NCBI RefSeq assembly: GCF_035975855.1
Contig: NZ_CP109055.1
Coordinates: forward strand, 4,340,001-4,404,000
Source of the DNA: Streptomyces sp. NBC_01304
GTDB lineage: Bacteria; Actinomycetota; Actinomycetes; Streptomycetales; Streptomycetaceae
DNA length: 64,000 nt
Reading direction: 5' to 3'
In this document: in pieces, positions 1 through 9,339 of the stretch
Position numbering within the stretch: the first letter of the stretch is position 1
How the letters are laid out: every line of letters starts with the position of its first letter
Translations under genes and position numbers: made by a program
The notes under the pieces: model-generated
The model's input: the letters and a program-made list of their open reading frames with translations, nothing else
Database searches by the model: none
Told to the model about the DNA's origin: nothing

Positions 1-75
1 CTGTACCGGTGCGCATATGTCTCACGCATACGGTGCGGATGCGGCGTATGCCACGCCGGTGAGGCTGGAGAAGGG

Positions 76-279
76 ATGCATCACATGACAGGGATGTTGA
101 GGAAGATGGGCGACAAGGCACTGGCGCGCCTCGCGCCCAGCGCGACCGCACAGGCCGATTCCTCCTTCTACAGGCACTGCTACTGCCGCGAGCGGTCCGA
201 CTTCCGGCAGCTGTGCCACATCGTCGGCGGCACGACCGGCTGTGGCTCGTGTCAGGCGTACCGCACCTGCGGCGGCTGA
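76..279 (+). CDS. Small Cys-rich peptide (67 aa), possible RiPP precursor
   Basis: I do not recognise a named family. The start follows a GGAG sequence at 67-70 with 5-nt spacing; ATGs at 85 and 94 are alternatives. The N-terminal part (about residues 8-30) is basic and helical-looking with an Ala/Ser/Thr stretch. The C-terminal half carries six cysteines (35, 37, 47, 56, 59, 65) in a CxC-x9-C-x8-CxxC-x5-C pattern, with a GGTTGCG segment. This leader/core split is what a ribosomally made peptide precursor looks like, but a small zinc-binding or disulphide-rich protein is equally possible. No modifying enzyme is visible downstream; the upstream side is outside the window. A strong terminator follows at 336-368. 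Confidence 0.6.
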   Translation: MHHMTGMLRKMGDKALARLAPSATAQADSSFYRHCYCRERSDFRQLCHIVGGTTGCGSCQAYRTCGG

Positions 280-335
280 CCACACCCTGAGGCGCGAGCC
301 CCCGGCCGCGCCACAGACGCACCACCTGGAAACAA

Positions 336-368
336 CAAGGGGTCGGCTCCCGAGGAGCCGACCCCTTG
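336..368 (+). terminator. Perfect 15-bp hairpin after the Cys-rich peptide gene
   Basis: CAAGGGGTCGGCTCC (336-350) pairs with its exact complement at 354-368 across a 3-nt loop. It resembles the hairpin at 1870-1899 downstream of ychF, and both lie 35-42 bp from a ychF-tail-like sequence, so this one may be part of a duplicated segment. Confidence 0.8.
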
Positions 369-409
369 CCATCTGTACGCCTGTTGTACGCCTCACGAAC
401 TGCGGGACC

Positions 410-443
410 GCAGTCGCGGGCTGCTCACACGTTGAAGCGGAAC
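410..443. repeat. Imperfect duplicate of the ychF 3' end
   Basis: These 34 bp match 1933-1966 at 29 of 34 positions in the same orientation. The 1933-1966 copy covers the last codons of ychF (minus strand, FRFNV-stop) and its immediate downstream flank. Here the same minus-strand frame reads AFRFNV-stop, but nothing upstream of it resembles YchF. With the similar hairpins at 336-368 and 1870-1899 this forms a roughly 100-bp direct repeat bracketing the toxin-antitoxin islet. Confidence 0.6.
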
Positions 444-491
444 GCCTGACGCAGAGCTCCCACCTGCGTAAACGTTGCCACTGAGGGCCCC

Positions 492-540
492 ATCCAGCAC
501 AGATCCAGCACCGTCGGAACCCATCCAGCACATCCAGCAC
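492..540. repeat. Cluster of four ATCCAGCAC repeats
   Basis: ATCCAGCAC occurs at 492-500, 503-511, 523-531 and 532-540. The spacer GTCGGAACCC is shared with the second cluster at 1161-1200. The cluster lies just beyond the 3' end of the secreted-protein gene (600-980, minus strand). Confidence 0.65.
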
Positions 541-599
541 GCCAGGTCTGCCCGAAGCGGAGCATGGAGGCCGACTCGTTCGGCGTTGCGGTCAGTGCG

Positions 600-980
600 C
601 TAGGCGGCGCTCGGGGACTGTGCGAGGCATTCCATCAGCGCCTTGCGAGCAGCAGCGGTCTCAGCGATGGCGTTGGTGAAGTCCTTGGACGCGGCTGTGG
701 CAGCTGCCTCGGCGGCTGCCACAGCGGCTGTGTCGGGGTTGGCATCGGTCTCGGGGTCCGGCGCACTAATTGTGGCCGCGTCTACCCTGTTGGCGACTAC
801 GACGGTCTGGTGCTCCGAGACGTCTTCGGCCTTGAGGTAGGCCAGGTGCTTCTGATCGCAGTTGCCGGCGGCGGGGGCCTGGTGCGGCTCGGCCAGGGTG
901 GTCTGGGCCGAGGCGGTAGCGGGCACGGCCAGGGCCAGAGCCGTGAAGGTGCAGATTGAGAGGTTCTTCCAGGTACTCAT
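600..980 (-). CDS. Secreted Ala-rich hypothetical protein (126 aa)
   Basis: The N-terminus (residues 1-25) is a Sec signal peptide: basic MSTWK, a hydrophobic run, and an AXA-type cleavage site (TASA-Q). The mature part has two cysteines (about 41 and 118), one near each end, which could form a disulphide. Between them is a strongly Ala-rich, probably helical region (about residues 80-115). No catalytic motif is visible and I do not recognise a family. It sits alone between two blocks of ATCC(A/G)GCAC repeats, facing away from the toxin-antitoxin pair, inside the islet next to ychF. An exported structural or stress protein would fit, but the function is unknown. Confidence 0.6.
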   Translation of the reverse strand: MSTWKNLSICTFTALALAVPATASAQTTLAEPHQAPAAGNCDQKHLAYLKAEDVSEHQTVVVANRVDAATISAPDPETDANPDTAAVAAAEAAATAASKDFTNAIAETAAARKALMECLAQSPSAA

Positions 981-1160
981 GGCTCACGAGCCTGGCCTGC
1001 CCCGCTCGCAGCTCCCCTTTGCCCCGCCGCGGGCTGGGCCGAACGGCCCAGCACAGTGCAGTGCACCCGCACAGCGAATATCGCTGTACGCCTTCGGGGC
1101 TCACCCCGCTCAGGAAGCGCGAGTACACGGGAGATCCAAGAGGTGGCGATGTGTCAGATC

Positions 1161-1200
1161 ATCCGGCACCGATCCGGCACGGTCGGAACCCATCCAGCAC
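1161..1200. repeat. Second ATCC(A/G)GCAC repeat cluster
   Basis: ATCCGGCAC occurs at 1161-1169 and 1172-1180, and ATCCAGCAC at 1192-1200. The segment 1171-1200 matches 502-531 apart from a few substitutions. It lies in the 307-bp divergent intergenic region between the secreted-protein gene and the toxin-antitoxin operon; nothing else is evident there apart from the promoter at 1252-1280. Confidence 0.6.
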
Positions 1201-1251
1201 GCCCGCCGCTGCGCCGACCCGACCCGCATGTAGGGGCTTTCCCTTCGACTG

Positions 1252-1280
1252 TTGTGTACACCTGTGGCACTCGGTACTCT
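1252..1280 (+). promoter_or_regulatory. Predicted toxin-antitoxin promoter with a TGTACA operator core
   Basis: TTGTGT (1252-1257) and TACTCT (1275-1280) are spaced 17 bp, a good housekeeping-type promoter. The perfect palindrome GTGTACAC (1254-1261) overlaps the -35 box. It contains TGTACA, the core bound by E. coli YefM, so autorepression by the antitoxin is likely. The -10 box ends only 7 nt before the antitoxin ATG at 1288, which predicts a leaderless or nearly leaderless transcript. Confidence 0.6.
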
Positions 1281-1287
1281 TGAGCGC

Positions 1288-1557
1288 ATGACGCAGCCTC
1301 TGCCCATAGAGTCCATCCGAGACGTACGCGCACACCTCGCCGAGGTCGTAGAGCGCGCCGATCGCGAGGACGTGCCCACCGTGATCACTCGCCGGGGCAA
1401 GCAAGTCGCCGCGGTCGTTTCCATCGAGGTACTACGCAAGTACCAGGAGTGGGAAGAGCGCGAGATCAACCGGATCATCGACGAGCGCATGGCGAATCCG
1501 GCAACCGGCATCCCGATCGAGGACATCATGAGGGAGACGCTGGCGCGCAGTGAGTGA
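1288..1557 (+). CDS. Type II antitoxin, Phd/YefM family
   Basis: The 89-residue protein has the Phd/YefM layout. The N-terminal DNA-binding part contains the usual SIRDVRAHLAEVVERA helix, the VITRRGKQVAAVVS strand pair (residues about 30-45), and then an acidic toxin-binding tail. It is expected to repress its own operon through the TGTACA palindrome at 1254-1261 and to neutralise the RelE-type toxin encoded next. The stop (1555-1557) overlaps the toxin GTG start (1550) by 8 bp, so the two are translationally coupled. The ATG at 1288 is preferred over an in-frame start at 1252 because the latter lies inside the predicted promoter. Confidence 0.88.
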   Translation: MTQPLPIESIRDVRAHLAEVVERADREDVPTVITRRGKQVAAVVSIEVLRKYQEWEEREINRIIDERMANPATGIPIEDIMRETLARSE

Positions 1558-1813
1558 GTACCGCACCGTCTTCCGGCCTGAGGCCCAGGCCGAACTGCGC
1601 AAAGTTCCGCGCGACATGGCACTTCGCATCCTGGCCAAGCTGACCGAGCTCGAGGGTGATCCGCTCGGCTTCAACACCACCGCGCTCGTATCGCAGCCGG
1701 ACCGTCGCCGACTGCGAGTCGGCGATTACCGAGTCGTCTACACGATCGACAACGGGGAACTGGTGGTGTGGGTCGTGCACATCGGGCATCGCTCGACCGT
1801 CTACGACACCTGA
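1550..1813 (+). CDS. Type II toxin, RelE/ParE superfamily
   Basis: This 87-residue protein has the RelE/ParE fold signature: an N-terminal YRTVFRPEAQAELRKV strand-helix, a basic segment with RRLRVGDYRVVYTI (residues about 51-65), and a C-terminal VVHIGHRSTVYD strand. The conserved basic residues and terminal H/Y are those used by ribosome-dependent mRNA interferases, so cleavage of translated mRNA is the expected activity. It follows the antitoxin with an 8-bp overlap. The pair lies in an islet at the ychF 3' end bracketed by direct repeats, which suggests recent acquisition. Confidence 0.88.
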   Translation: MSEYRTVFRPEAQAELRKVPRDMALRILAKLTELEGDPLGFNTTALVSQPDRRRLRVGDYRVVYTIDNGELVVWVVHIGHRSTVYDT

Positions 1814-1838
1814 CCCAGACCTGATGCACCGTCAGAAC

Positions 1839-1858
1839 ATCCAGCACCTATCCAGCAC
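1839..1858. repeat. Third ATCCAGCAC cluster, downstream of the toxin
   Basis: ATCCAGCAC occurs at 1839-1847 and 1850-1858. It is preceded by GCACCGTCAGAAC (1826-1838), which resembles the spacer of the other two clusters. With those clusters it delimits both genes or operons of the islet. Confidence 0.55.
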
Positions 1859-1869
1859 GAGCACAACGA

Positions 1870-1899
1870 AGGGGTCGACACCGCAAGGCGTCGACCCCT
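1870..1899 (-). terminator. Hairpin downstream of ychF and the toxin
   Basis: A 13-bp stem with one mismatch (1870-1882 and 1887-1899, loop GCAA) lies between the convergent toxin and ychF genes and could terminate both transcripts. It resembles the hairpin at 336-368. Confidence 0.65.
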
Positions 1900-1947
1900 C
1901 CCGACCTGCACACTTGACGCGAAATCTTACGTGCAGTAGCGAACTGG

Positions 1948-3036
<1,089 letters not shown>

Positions 3037-3249
3037 GCTTCTTACCGACTTCCCATACGTCAGGGCTTCAGAGCTTCAGGGCCGGCACCGCGGAGCTGCC
3101 GGGCCGGTCAACCAGTCTACGGCGTGCGGGGCCGGGGACTCCTCGACGGCCGACCCCCGCCCCCACGACGTATCGAACGCAAGGGCAAGGTGCCCCAAAG
3201 CGCGTGTCCAAGGCCGGTCTCCCGGCATCCGCCGACCTAGGTTGGTTCG

Positions 3250-3885
3250 GTGGAGCAACACAGGACGCGTCCCCCGCAGCCCCGATCGCGACGACCCGCG
3301 CCCCTTCCGCCGCAGGCCGGCGGGGCCGGCGACAGGACCGGTTCCGGCACCGTCTACCGGGCCGCCTCCCGCAGCGGGCGGCCCGTGCCGCCGGTCGCTC
3401 TCACCCTGCGCCGGGGTCTGCTCGCCGCTCGCCGGGCCGTCGAGGCCGTGCGGGCGATGCCCAATCCGCGCCTGACCGGTCTGGGCAGCGGGCTCTTCGC
3501 CGCCGCCGCGATGCTGGTGCTCGCGAGCCTGGACCGGCTGCTCCTGGACGGGTCGATGGTGGCGTTCGGGCTGCTCTTCCTGCCGGTGAGCGCGCTGACC
3601 GCCTTCTGGGTGCGGCCCGCCGACCTGGTCACCGCGCCGGTCGGGGTGCCGATCGCCTTCGCGGTGGGGCTGCTGCCGATCGCCGGGGGCTCGGACGGGT
3701 TCGGCGGGCATGTGATGGGGCTCGTCACCGCCCTCGCCATCCATGCGGGATGGCTGTACGGCGGGACGCTGGTGGCCGGGCTGATCGTGACCGTACGCAA
3801 GGTGAAGCTGATGGCTCGCAAGCGGGCTGCCCGGGACGCCGCTCGCGGGGCCCGGCCGCCGCACCGCCGGGTGCCGGCGGCCTGA
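3250..3885 (+). CDS. DUF6542-type integral membrane protein
   Basis: The 211-residue protein begins with a basic, Pro/Arg-rich cytoplasmic segment (residues 1-75). About four hydrophobic helices follow (approximately 80-96, 100-117, 124-148 and 156-178), and then a basic C-terminal tail. I recognise it as the DUF6542 membrane protein that usually sits beside ychF in streptomycetes; no biochemical role is established. GTG is the start codon. It is convergent with ppgK, separated by only 33 bp. Confidence 0.75.
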   Translation: MEQHRTRPPQPRSRRPAPLPPQAGGAGDRTGSGTVYRAASRSGRPVPPVALTLRRGLLAARRAVEAVRAMPNPRLTGLGSGLFAAAAMLVLASLDRLLLDGSMVAFGLLFLPVSALTAFWVRPADLVTAPVGVPIAFAVGLLPIAGGSDGFGGHVMGLVTALAIHAGWLYGGTLVAGLIVTVRKVKLMARKRAARDAARGARPPHRRVPAA

Positions 3886-3918
3886 CCGGCCGCGTACGAC
3901 CGGCTCACCGTCGCTTGC

Positions 3919-4677
3919 TCAGCCGCGTACGCCCGCCTCCTGCGACGCGGCCATCGCGGCGCCCACGATCCCCGCGTTGTTCAGCAGCTCCGCCGGCACG
4001 ATCTCCGCCCTGATCCCCTCGATCAGCGGCAGGAACTTCTGCGCCTTGCGACTGACCCCGCCGCCGATGATGAACAGCTCGGGCGAGAACAGCATCTCCA
4101 CGTGGGCCAGGTACTTCTGCACCCGGTGCGCCCAGTGCTCCCAGCTCAGCTGCTCGTCGTCGCGGGCCTTGGTCGAGGCCCGCTTCTCCGCGTCGTGGCC
4201 GTGCAGTTCGAGATGGCCGAGCTCGGTGTTGGGCACGAGGCGGCCGTCGATGAAGAGGGCGCTGCCGATGCCGGTGCCGAGGGTGAGCAGGATGACCGTG
4301 CCCTCGCGGCCCTTGCCGACGCCGAAGTGCATTTCGGCGACGCCCGCCGCGTCCGCGTCGTTGAGCACCGTGACCGGCGCTCCGCCCAGGCGCTCGCCGA
4401 GCAGGGCGCGGGCGTCCATGTCCACCCAGTCCTTGGACACGTTGGCAGCCGTACGAATCGTGCTGTGGCCGGTGACGACCCCGGGGAAGGTGACGCCCAC
4501 CGGGCCCGACCAGCCGAAGTGGTCGACGACCTCTTTCACGCAGTCGGCCACGCTCTCGGGCGTCGCGGGCTGCGGGGTCAGCACCTTGTGCCGCGGCTCG
4601 GCCAGGTCGCCGCGGTCGAGGTCGACCGGGGCGCCCTTGATGCCGGAGCCGCCGATGTCCACGCCGAAGATCTGCAT
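3919..4677 (-). CDS. ppgK: Polyphosphate glucokinase
   Basis: A ROK-type sugar kinase of 252 residues, the usual length of actinobacterial PpgK. Visible motifs are the N-terminal phosphate-binding [12 protein letters not shown] (5-16), NDADAAG containing the catalytic Asp, and the second phosphate loop [11 protein letters not shown]. The protein is compact and lacks the extra zinc-binding cysteines of ATP-dependent ROK glucokinases. It phosphorylates glucose using inorganic polyphosphate (and often ATP), feeding glycolysis. ispH lies 30 bp upstream in the same orientation. Confidence 0.93.
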   Translation of the reverse strand: MQIFGVDIGGSGIKGAPVDLDRGDLAEPRHKVLTPQPATPESVADCVKEVVDHFGWSGPVGVTFPGVVTGHSTIRTAANVSKDWVDMDARALLGERLGGAPVTVLNDADAAGVAEMHFGVGKGREGTVILLTLGTGIGSALFIDGRLVPNTELGHLELHGHDAEKRASTKARDDEQLSWEHWAHRVQKYLAHVEMLFSPELFIIGGGVSRKAQKFLPLIEGIRAEIVPAELLNNAGIVGAAMAASQEAGVRG

Positions 4678-4707
4678 GGACCCTACGTTACGACGTACGA
4701 CTGACAG

Positions 4708-5730
4708 TCACTTGTCGGAGTCGGAAGACGAGGGACCGGAAGACGAGGGCGCGGAGCCCAGTGCCGCCGCCTCCGCGCGCAGATCGCGGCGCAGTTCCTT
4801 GGGCAGCGAGAAGGTGATCGACTCGTCGGCGGTCTTGACCGTCTCCACGTCCGCGTAACCGCGCGCGGCCAGCCACTCCAGGACACCGTCGACCAGGACG
4901 TCCGGGACCGAGGCGCCGGAGGTCAGGCCGACCGTGGTGACGCCCTCCAGCCAGGCCTCGTCGATCTCGTCGGCGAAGTCCACCAGGTAGGCGGCGTCGG
5001 CGCCGGCGCCGAGGGCGACCTCGACCATGCGCTTGGAGTTCGAGGAGTTGCGGGAGCCGACGACGATCACCAGCTGGGCGTCCTCGGCGAGCTTCTTGAC
5101 CGCGATCTGGCGGTTCTGCGTCGCGTAGCAGATGTCGTCGCTCGGCGGCGAGAGGAGGTTCGGGAACTTGCCCTTCAGGGCGTCGACCGTCTCCATCGTC
5201 TCGTCCACGGAGAGGGTGGTCTGGGAGAGCCAGACGACCTTCGACTCGTCGCGGACCTCGACGTTGGCGACGTCCTCGGGGCCGTCGACCAGCGTGATGT
5301 GCTCGGGCGCCTCGCCGGAGGTGCCGATGACTTCCTCGTGGCCCTCGTGGCCGATCAGGAGGATGTCGTAGTCCTCGTTCGCGTACCGGATCGCTTCCTT
5401 GTGGACCTTGGTCACCAGCGGGCAGGTCGCGTCGATCGTGGCGAGCTTCCGCTCGGCGGCCTCCGCGTGCACGGTCGGGGCCACGCCGTGCGCCGAGAAC
5501 ATCACGATGGAGCCCTCGGGCACCTCCTCCGTCTGCTCGACGAAGATCGCGCCCTTCCGCTCCAGGGTCTGCACGACGTACTTGTTGTGGACGATCTCGT
5601 GGCGGACATAGATCGGGGCCCCGTACTGCTCCAGGGCCTTCTCGACGGCGATCACGGCACGGTCCACGCCGGCGCAGTACCCGCGCGGGGCGGCGAGGAG
5701 GACGCGGCGGGCGGCAGTCGTTGCAGTCAT
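4708..5730 (-). CDS. ispH: 4-hydroxy-3-methylbut-2-enyl diphosphate reductase IspH
   Basis: IspH/LytB catalyses the last step of the MEP pathway, making IPP and DMAPP. The three cysteines that ligate its [4Fe-4S] cluster are present: C19 (PRGYCAGV), C103 ([11 protein letters not shown]) and C201 (CYATQNRQ). The substrate-binding histidines in EIVHN and SAHG are also present. The ATG at 5730 is chosen because MTATTAARR directly precedes the family's first strand; an in-frame start at 5763 would add 11 atypical residues. The C-terminal 25 residues are a Ser/Ala-rich tail of no obvious function. The product supplies the prenyl donors used by UppS (39866-40627). Confidence 0.96.
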   Translation of the reverse strand: MTATTAARRVLLAAPRGYCAGVDRAVIAVEKALEQYGAPIYVRHEIVHNKYVVQTLERKGAIFVEQTEEVPEGSIVMFSAHGVAPTVHAEAAERKLATIDATCPLVTKVHKEAIRYANEDYDILLIGHEGHEEVIGTSGEAPEHITLVDGPEDVANVEVRDESKVVWLSQTTLSVDETMETVDALKGKFPNLLSPPSDDICYATQNRQIAVKKLAEDAQLVIVVGSRNSSNSKRMVEVALGAGADAAYLVDFADEIDEAWLEGVTTVGLTSGASVPDVLVDGVLEWLAARGYADVETVKTADESITFSLPKELRRDLRAEAAALGSAPSSSGPSSSDSDK

Positions 5731-5832
5731 GCACCCATCGTAAGGCCGCCTCCAACGGGTCAAAGATCGCCACCTTGGGGAGGATGAGGGGGCGTGGAGC
5801 TACAGGGGGCGATGCGACCCAGGAGGCGCGCG

Positions 5833-7284
5833 ATGTCCGGTGACGGCGCGGGATCAGGCGACGGAGCAGGCGACGGCGGTGCCGCGCACGCGCGCGTGGC
5901 GGGCGCCGAAGGCGCGGGATCGGCCGACGGAGCAGGCGGCGCGGCGGCCGACGGCGGGCTGCGGCGGAGCCTCGGCTTCCGCGACCTGGTCGTCTACGGG
6001 CTGCTCTTCATCGCCCCGATGGCGCCGGTCGGCGTCTTCGGCGCGCTCGACGCCAAGTCGCACGGGGCGGTCGCCCTGGTCTATCTGGTGGCGACGGTCG
6101 CCATGGCATTCACCGCATTCAGCTACGCACAGATGGTGCGGGTCGTCCCCCAGGCGGGCTCCGTCTTCGCCTACGCGCGCGCCGCGCTCGGTCGTGGGCC
6201 CGGGTTCATCGCGGGCTGGATGGCGATGCTGGACTATCTGCTGATCCCCGCGGTCGCGTATCTCTTCTCCGGGATCGCGATGAACGCCCTGGTCCCCTCG
6301 GTCTCGCGCTGGGTGTGGACCGCGCTGGCCGTCCTCGTCACCACCGCACTGAACCTGTGGGGGGTGCGGGCGGCCGCCCGCGTCGGGTTCGCGGTACTCG
6401 CGATGGAAATCGCCGTCCTCCTTGTCTTCATCGTCTCGGCCGTGGTCGTGCTCCTACGCGACGGGGCGCAGCGCGACTGGCTGTCGCCGCTGACCGGGGA
6501 CGGGGGTTTCTCGCTGTCGGCGGTGCTCGGTGCCGTGTCGATCGCGGTGCTCTCCTATCTGGGCTTCGACGCGATCGCCTCGTTCGCCGAGGAGGTGACG
6601 GGCGGGTCGGCGAAGGTGGCGCGGGCGGTGCTGTTCTGTCTGGCGCTGGCGGGGTTCTTGTTCATCGCGCAGACCTATCTGGTGGCCTTGCTGGAGCCGG
6701 TGTCGTCGGCGCAGCTGGCGGCCGAGCCGGGCAAGCAGGGGTCGGCCTTCTACGACGCCGTGGACGCGTCCGTCGGGGGCTGGCTGCACGACCTGGTCGC
6801 CGTGAGCAAGGCGATCGGGGCGGCCTTCGCGGCGCTGGCCGGGCAGGCCGCGGCGGGGCGGCTGCTGTTCGCGATGGGGCGTGACCGGAGGTTGCCGAAG
6901 GCGCTGTCGCGTACGGATGGCGGGGTGCCGCGGGTCGCGCTCGGGATCGCGGCGACGATCACGATGGTCGCCGCGGTGTGGGCGGCGAGCCGGGACGACG
7001 GGATGGACCACCTGGTCTCGGTCGTGGACATCGGGGCGCTGGTGGCCTTCACGATGCTGCACGCGTCGGTGGTGTCGTGGTTCGCGGTACGCAAGGAGGG
7101 CGGGGCGGTGAGTTGGTGGCGGCACGTGCTGGTGCCGGTGGTGGGTGCGGCGATCGCCGTCGCGGTCATCGTGGAGGCTTCGCGGGCCGCGCAGGTGGTG
7201 GGGGCGGTGTGGCTCGTGGTGGGGCTGGGGGTGTTGTTCGCTCAGCGCGGGCGGCAGGCGGCGGGGATCTCGGCTGGGCCCTGA
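5833..7284 (+). CDS. APC-superfamily amino acid permease
   Basis: An integral membrane transporter of 483 residues with about 12 predicted helices. The first carries the APC hallmark GLLFIAPMAPVGVFG, and a conserved FDAIASFAEEV segment lies in the sixth to seventh helix region. The N-terminal 40 residues are a low-complexity Gly/Ala/Asp stretch (DGAGSGDGAGDGG-like) encoded by imperfect repeats. The ATG at 5833 has a perfect AGGAGG at 5821-5826 with 6-nt spacing and is preferred over the GTG at 5794. The substrate cannot be assigned. It is divergent from ispH and upstream of xseA. Confidence 0.85.
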   Translation: MSGDGAGSGDGAGDGGAAHARVAGAEGAGSADGAGGAAADGGLRRSLGFRDLVVYGLLFIAPMAPVGVFGALDAKSHGAVALVYLVATVAMAFTAFSYAQMVRVVPQAGSVFAYARAALGRGPGFIAGWMAMLDYLLIPAVAYLFSGIAMNALVPSVSRWVWTALAVLVTTALNLWGVRAAARVGFAVLAMEIAVLLVFIVSAVVVLLRDGAQRDWLSPLTGDGGFSLSAVLGAVSIAVLSYLGFDAIASFAEEVTGGSAKVARAVLFCLALAGFLFIAQTYLVALLEPVSSAQLAAEPGKQGSAFYDAVDASVGGWLHDLVAVSKAIGAAFAALAGQAAAGRLLFAMGRDRRLPKALSRTDGGVPRVALGIAATITMVAAVWAASRDDGMDHLVSVVDIGALVAFTMLHASVVSWFAVRKEGGAVSWWRHVLVPVVGAAIAVAVIVEASRAAQVVGAVWLVVGLGVLFAQRGRQAAGISAGP

Positions 7285-7336
7285 CCGGGCTGAAAGGGCA
7301 GGCTGAACTGTCAGCCGGGACGGCTACGCTCGCCGC

Positions 7337-8566
7337 ATGGCCCTGAACACGTCCGCAGAAGCCCCGCTGCCCGTCGGCGAAGTCTCTCGGCTCATCGGAG
7401 GGTGGATCGACCGGCTCGGTGCCGTGTGGGTCGAGGGGCAGATCACCCAGCTGTCCCGGCGGCCCGGGGCCGGCGTGGTCTTCCTGACCCTGCGCGATCC
7501 GTCGCACGACATCTCGGTGAGCGTCACCTGCTTCCGGCAGGTCTTCGACGCGGTCGCCGATGTGGTGACCGAGGGCTCGCGGGTCGTCGTCCTCGCCAAG
7601 CCCGAGTGGTACGCGCCCCGCGGCAGCCTCTCGCTGCGGGCGACGGAGATGAAGCCGGTGGGCGTGGGCGAACTGCTCGCCAGGCTGGAGCAGTTGAAGA
7701 AGGCACTCGGCGCGGAGGGGCTGTTCGCGGCCGACCGCAAGAAGCCGCTGCCGTTCCTGCCGCAGCTCATCGGGCTCGTGTGCGGGCGGGCCTCGGCGGC
7801 CGAGCGGGACGTGCTTGAGAACGCGCGGCACCGGTGGCCTGCGGTCCGCTTCGAAGTGCGCAATGTGCCGGTGCAGGGCGTGCACGCGGTGCCGCAGGTG
7901 GTGCAGGCGGTCAAGGAGCTCGACGAGCTGGCCGCCGTGGACGTGATCATCGTGGCGCGCGGCGGGGGCAGCGTGGAGGACCTGCTGCCTTTCTCGGACG
8001 AGCAGCTGGTACGGGCCGTCGCCTCGTGCCGTACGCCGGTGGTGTCCGCGATCGGGCACGAGCCGGACTCGCCGCTGCTCGACCTGGTGGCGGACCTGCG
8101 GGCGTCCACGCCGACCGACGCGGCGAAGAAGGTCGTGCCGGACGTCGGCGAGGAGATCGAGCGGGTGGAGCTCCTGCGGGAGCGGGCCCGGCGGTCCGTG
8201 CGGATACACCTCGACCGGGAGGAGCGGGGCCTGGACGTGGCCATGTCCCGGCCGTCCATGGCACATCCGCACCGGATGGTGGACGAGCGCGAGGAGCAGC
8301 TCACGGCCCTCCTCGACCGCAGCCGCCGCACGCTCGGGCACCTCCTGGACCGCGCCGACTCGGAGCTGACCCACACGCACGCGCGCGTGGTGGCGCTTTC
8401 GCCGGCCGCGACGCTGCAGCGCGGGTACGCCGTGCTGCAGAAGGCGGACGGCTCGGTGGTGCGGGCACCGGGCGAGCTCGCGGCGGACGAGGAGCTGCGC
8501 GCGCGGGTCGCCGAGGGCGAGTTCACGGTCAAGGTGACCGACACCGACGCCCCGGCCGAGGACTGA
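7337..8566 (+). CDS. xseA: Exodeoxyribonuclease VII large subunit
   Basis: The 409-residue protein has an N-terminal OB-fold domain (residues about 12-110; [25 protein letters not shown]). The catalytic domain follows, with the family motifs [17 protein letters not shown] and [27 protein letters not shown], and then a coiled-coil region that binds several XseB copies. Together with XseB it degrades single-stranded DNA in both directions to oligonucleotides. It is slightly shorter than the E. coli enzyme, as is usual for actinobacteria. xseB starts 68 bp downstream. Confidence 0.96.
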   Translation: MALNTSAEAPLPVGEVSRLIGGWIDRLGAVWVEGQITQLSRRPGAGVVFLTLRDPSHDISVSVTCFRQVFDAVADVVTEGSRVVVLAKPEWYAPRGSLSLRATEMKPVGVGELLARLEQLKKALGAEGLFAADRKKPLPFLPQLIGLVCGRASAAERDVLENARHRWPAVRFEVRNVPVQGVHAVPQVVQAVKELDELAAVDVIIVARGGGSVEDLLPFSDEQLVRAVASCRTPVVSAIGHEPDSPLLDLVADLRASTPTDAAKKVVPDVGEEIERVELLRERARRSVRIHLDREERGLDVAMSRPSMAHPHRMVDEREEQLTALLDRSRRTLGHLLDRADSELTHTHARVVALSPAATLQRGYAVLQKADGSVVRAPGELAADEELRARVAEGEFTVKVTDTDAPAED

Positions 8567-8634
8567 CTAGGGCATCGCGCACATGAAGTACTGCCGCAAC
8601 ATCGTTGTCGTAAACGGGATTTAAGGTGGAAAGC

Positions 8635-8862
8635 ATGACCAGCACGCAGGAAGCGCTCGGCTACGAGCAGGCGCGTGACGAGCTGATCGACGTCGTCCGC
8701 CGCCTCGAAGCGGGCGGCACGACCCTCGAGGAGTCCCTCGCCCTGTGGGAGCGGGGCGAAGAGCTCGCCAAGGTCTGCCGCCGCTGGCTGGAGGGCGCCC
8801 GGGCCCGGCTCGACGCGGCGCTGGGCGAGGAAGGGGACGAAGACGGGGCCACGGAGGTCTAG
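8635..8862 (+). CDS. xseB: Exodeoxyribonuclease VII small subunit
   Basis: A 75-residue helical-hairpin protein with the XseB signature: [36 protein letters not shown], then [19 protein letters not shown] at 8623-8629 sets the ATG at 8635; a GTG at 8626 overlaps that site. The TAG stop at 8860-8862 lies inside the first unit of a 30-bp tandem repeat, at a position where the other units have CAG. Without that one base change the frame would continue to a TGA at 9130-9132, adding about 90 residues of repeats and low-complexity sequence. Confidence 0.95.
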   Translation: MTSTQEALGYEQARDELIDVVRRLEAGGTTLEESLALWERGEELAKVCRRWLEGARARLDAALGEEGDEDGATEV

Positions 8863-8958
8863 GTCCGCGAAGACGGGGCCACGGAGGTCCAGGTCCACGA
8901 AGACGTGGCCACGGAGGTCCAGGTCCACGAAGACGTGGCCACTGGGGCCCAGGTCCGC
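8839..8958 (+). repeat. Four-unit 30-bp tandem repeat over the xseB stop codon
   Basis: Units lie at 8839-8868, 8869-8898, 8899-8928 and 8929-8958 (the last more diverged). Thirty bp equals ten codons, so the xseB frame is kept and would encode EDxATEVQV(H/R)-type repeats. Unit 1 carries TAG where units 2-4 carry CAG. The remaining intergenic DNA to 9256 shows no other gene; it keeps the xseB frame open until 9132. Confidence 0.9.
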
Positions 8959-9256
8959 GAGGGCAAGGACGAGGCCGAGAAGTTCGGGTCTGCGAAGTCA
9001 GCGCCAGGTCGCGGCCCCGCGAGTTCAGGAAGTCCGTGCGCAACCGCAGGAAGCCGAGTCCGTTCCGACTCCGGGGAGTGCGGGGAGTTCGAGCCGGACC
9101 GCCACCGGCCGGGAATATCCCAGCCCCCCTGACTGCTGGGGATAACCGCAGGTTGCGGGGCTGAGGTCCCGTCCTCGCGGGACGTTCGCCCTTGGATCCC
9201 GGGGCGTTCATCGAGAGAGAGTTCGCTGTGAGTGCGCTCACCTCGGCCCCCGTTTT

Positions 9257-9288
9257 GGTTGAAGCTTCAACCTGTTGTGTCGTATGGT
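9257..9288 (+). promoter_or_regulatory. Promoter overlapped by a perfect 16-bp palindromic operator
   Basis: GGTTGAAGCTTCAACC (9257-9272) is a perfect palindrome. It contains a -35-like TTGAAG (9259-9264), spaced 18 bp from a -10-like TATGGT (9283-9288), upstream of the nitroreductase ATG at 9340. A dimeric repressor, for example of the MarR type, binding here would block RNA polymerase. No such regulator gene is adjacent, so it would have to act in trans. Confidence 0.55.
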
Positions 9289-9339
9289 CGACCCGCACGA
9301 TCGTTTCACCACCGCTTGCGAAGAAGAAGGTTGCCTCAC

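Noticed and set aside
22..540. 172-codon minus-strand frame covering the Cys-rich peptide region
   Set aside because: It is antisense to the peptide gene, runs through the terminator hairpin and repeats, and has a random-looking Arg/Val/Ala composition.
492..1858. CRISPR array
   Set aside because: The ATCC(A/G)GCAC repeats are only 9 bp, unevenly spaced and without cas genes.
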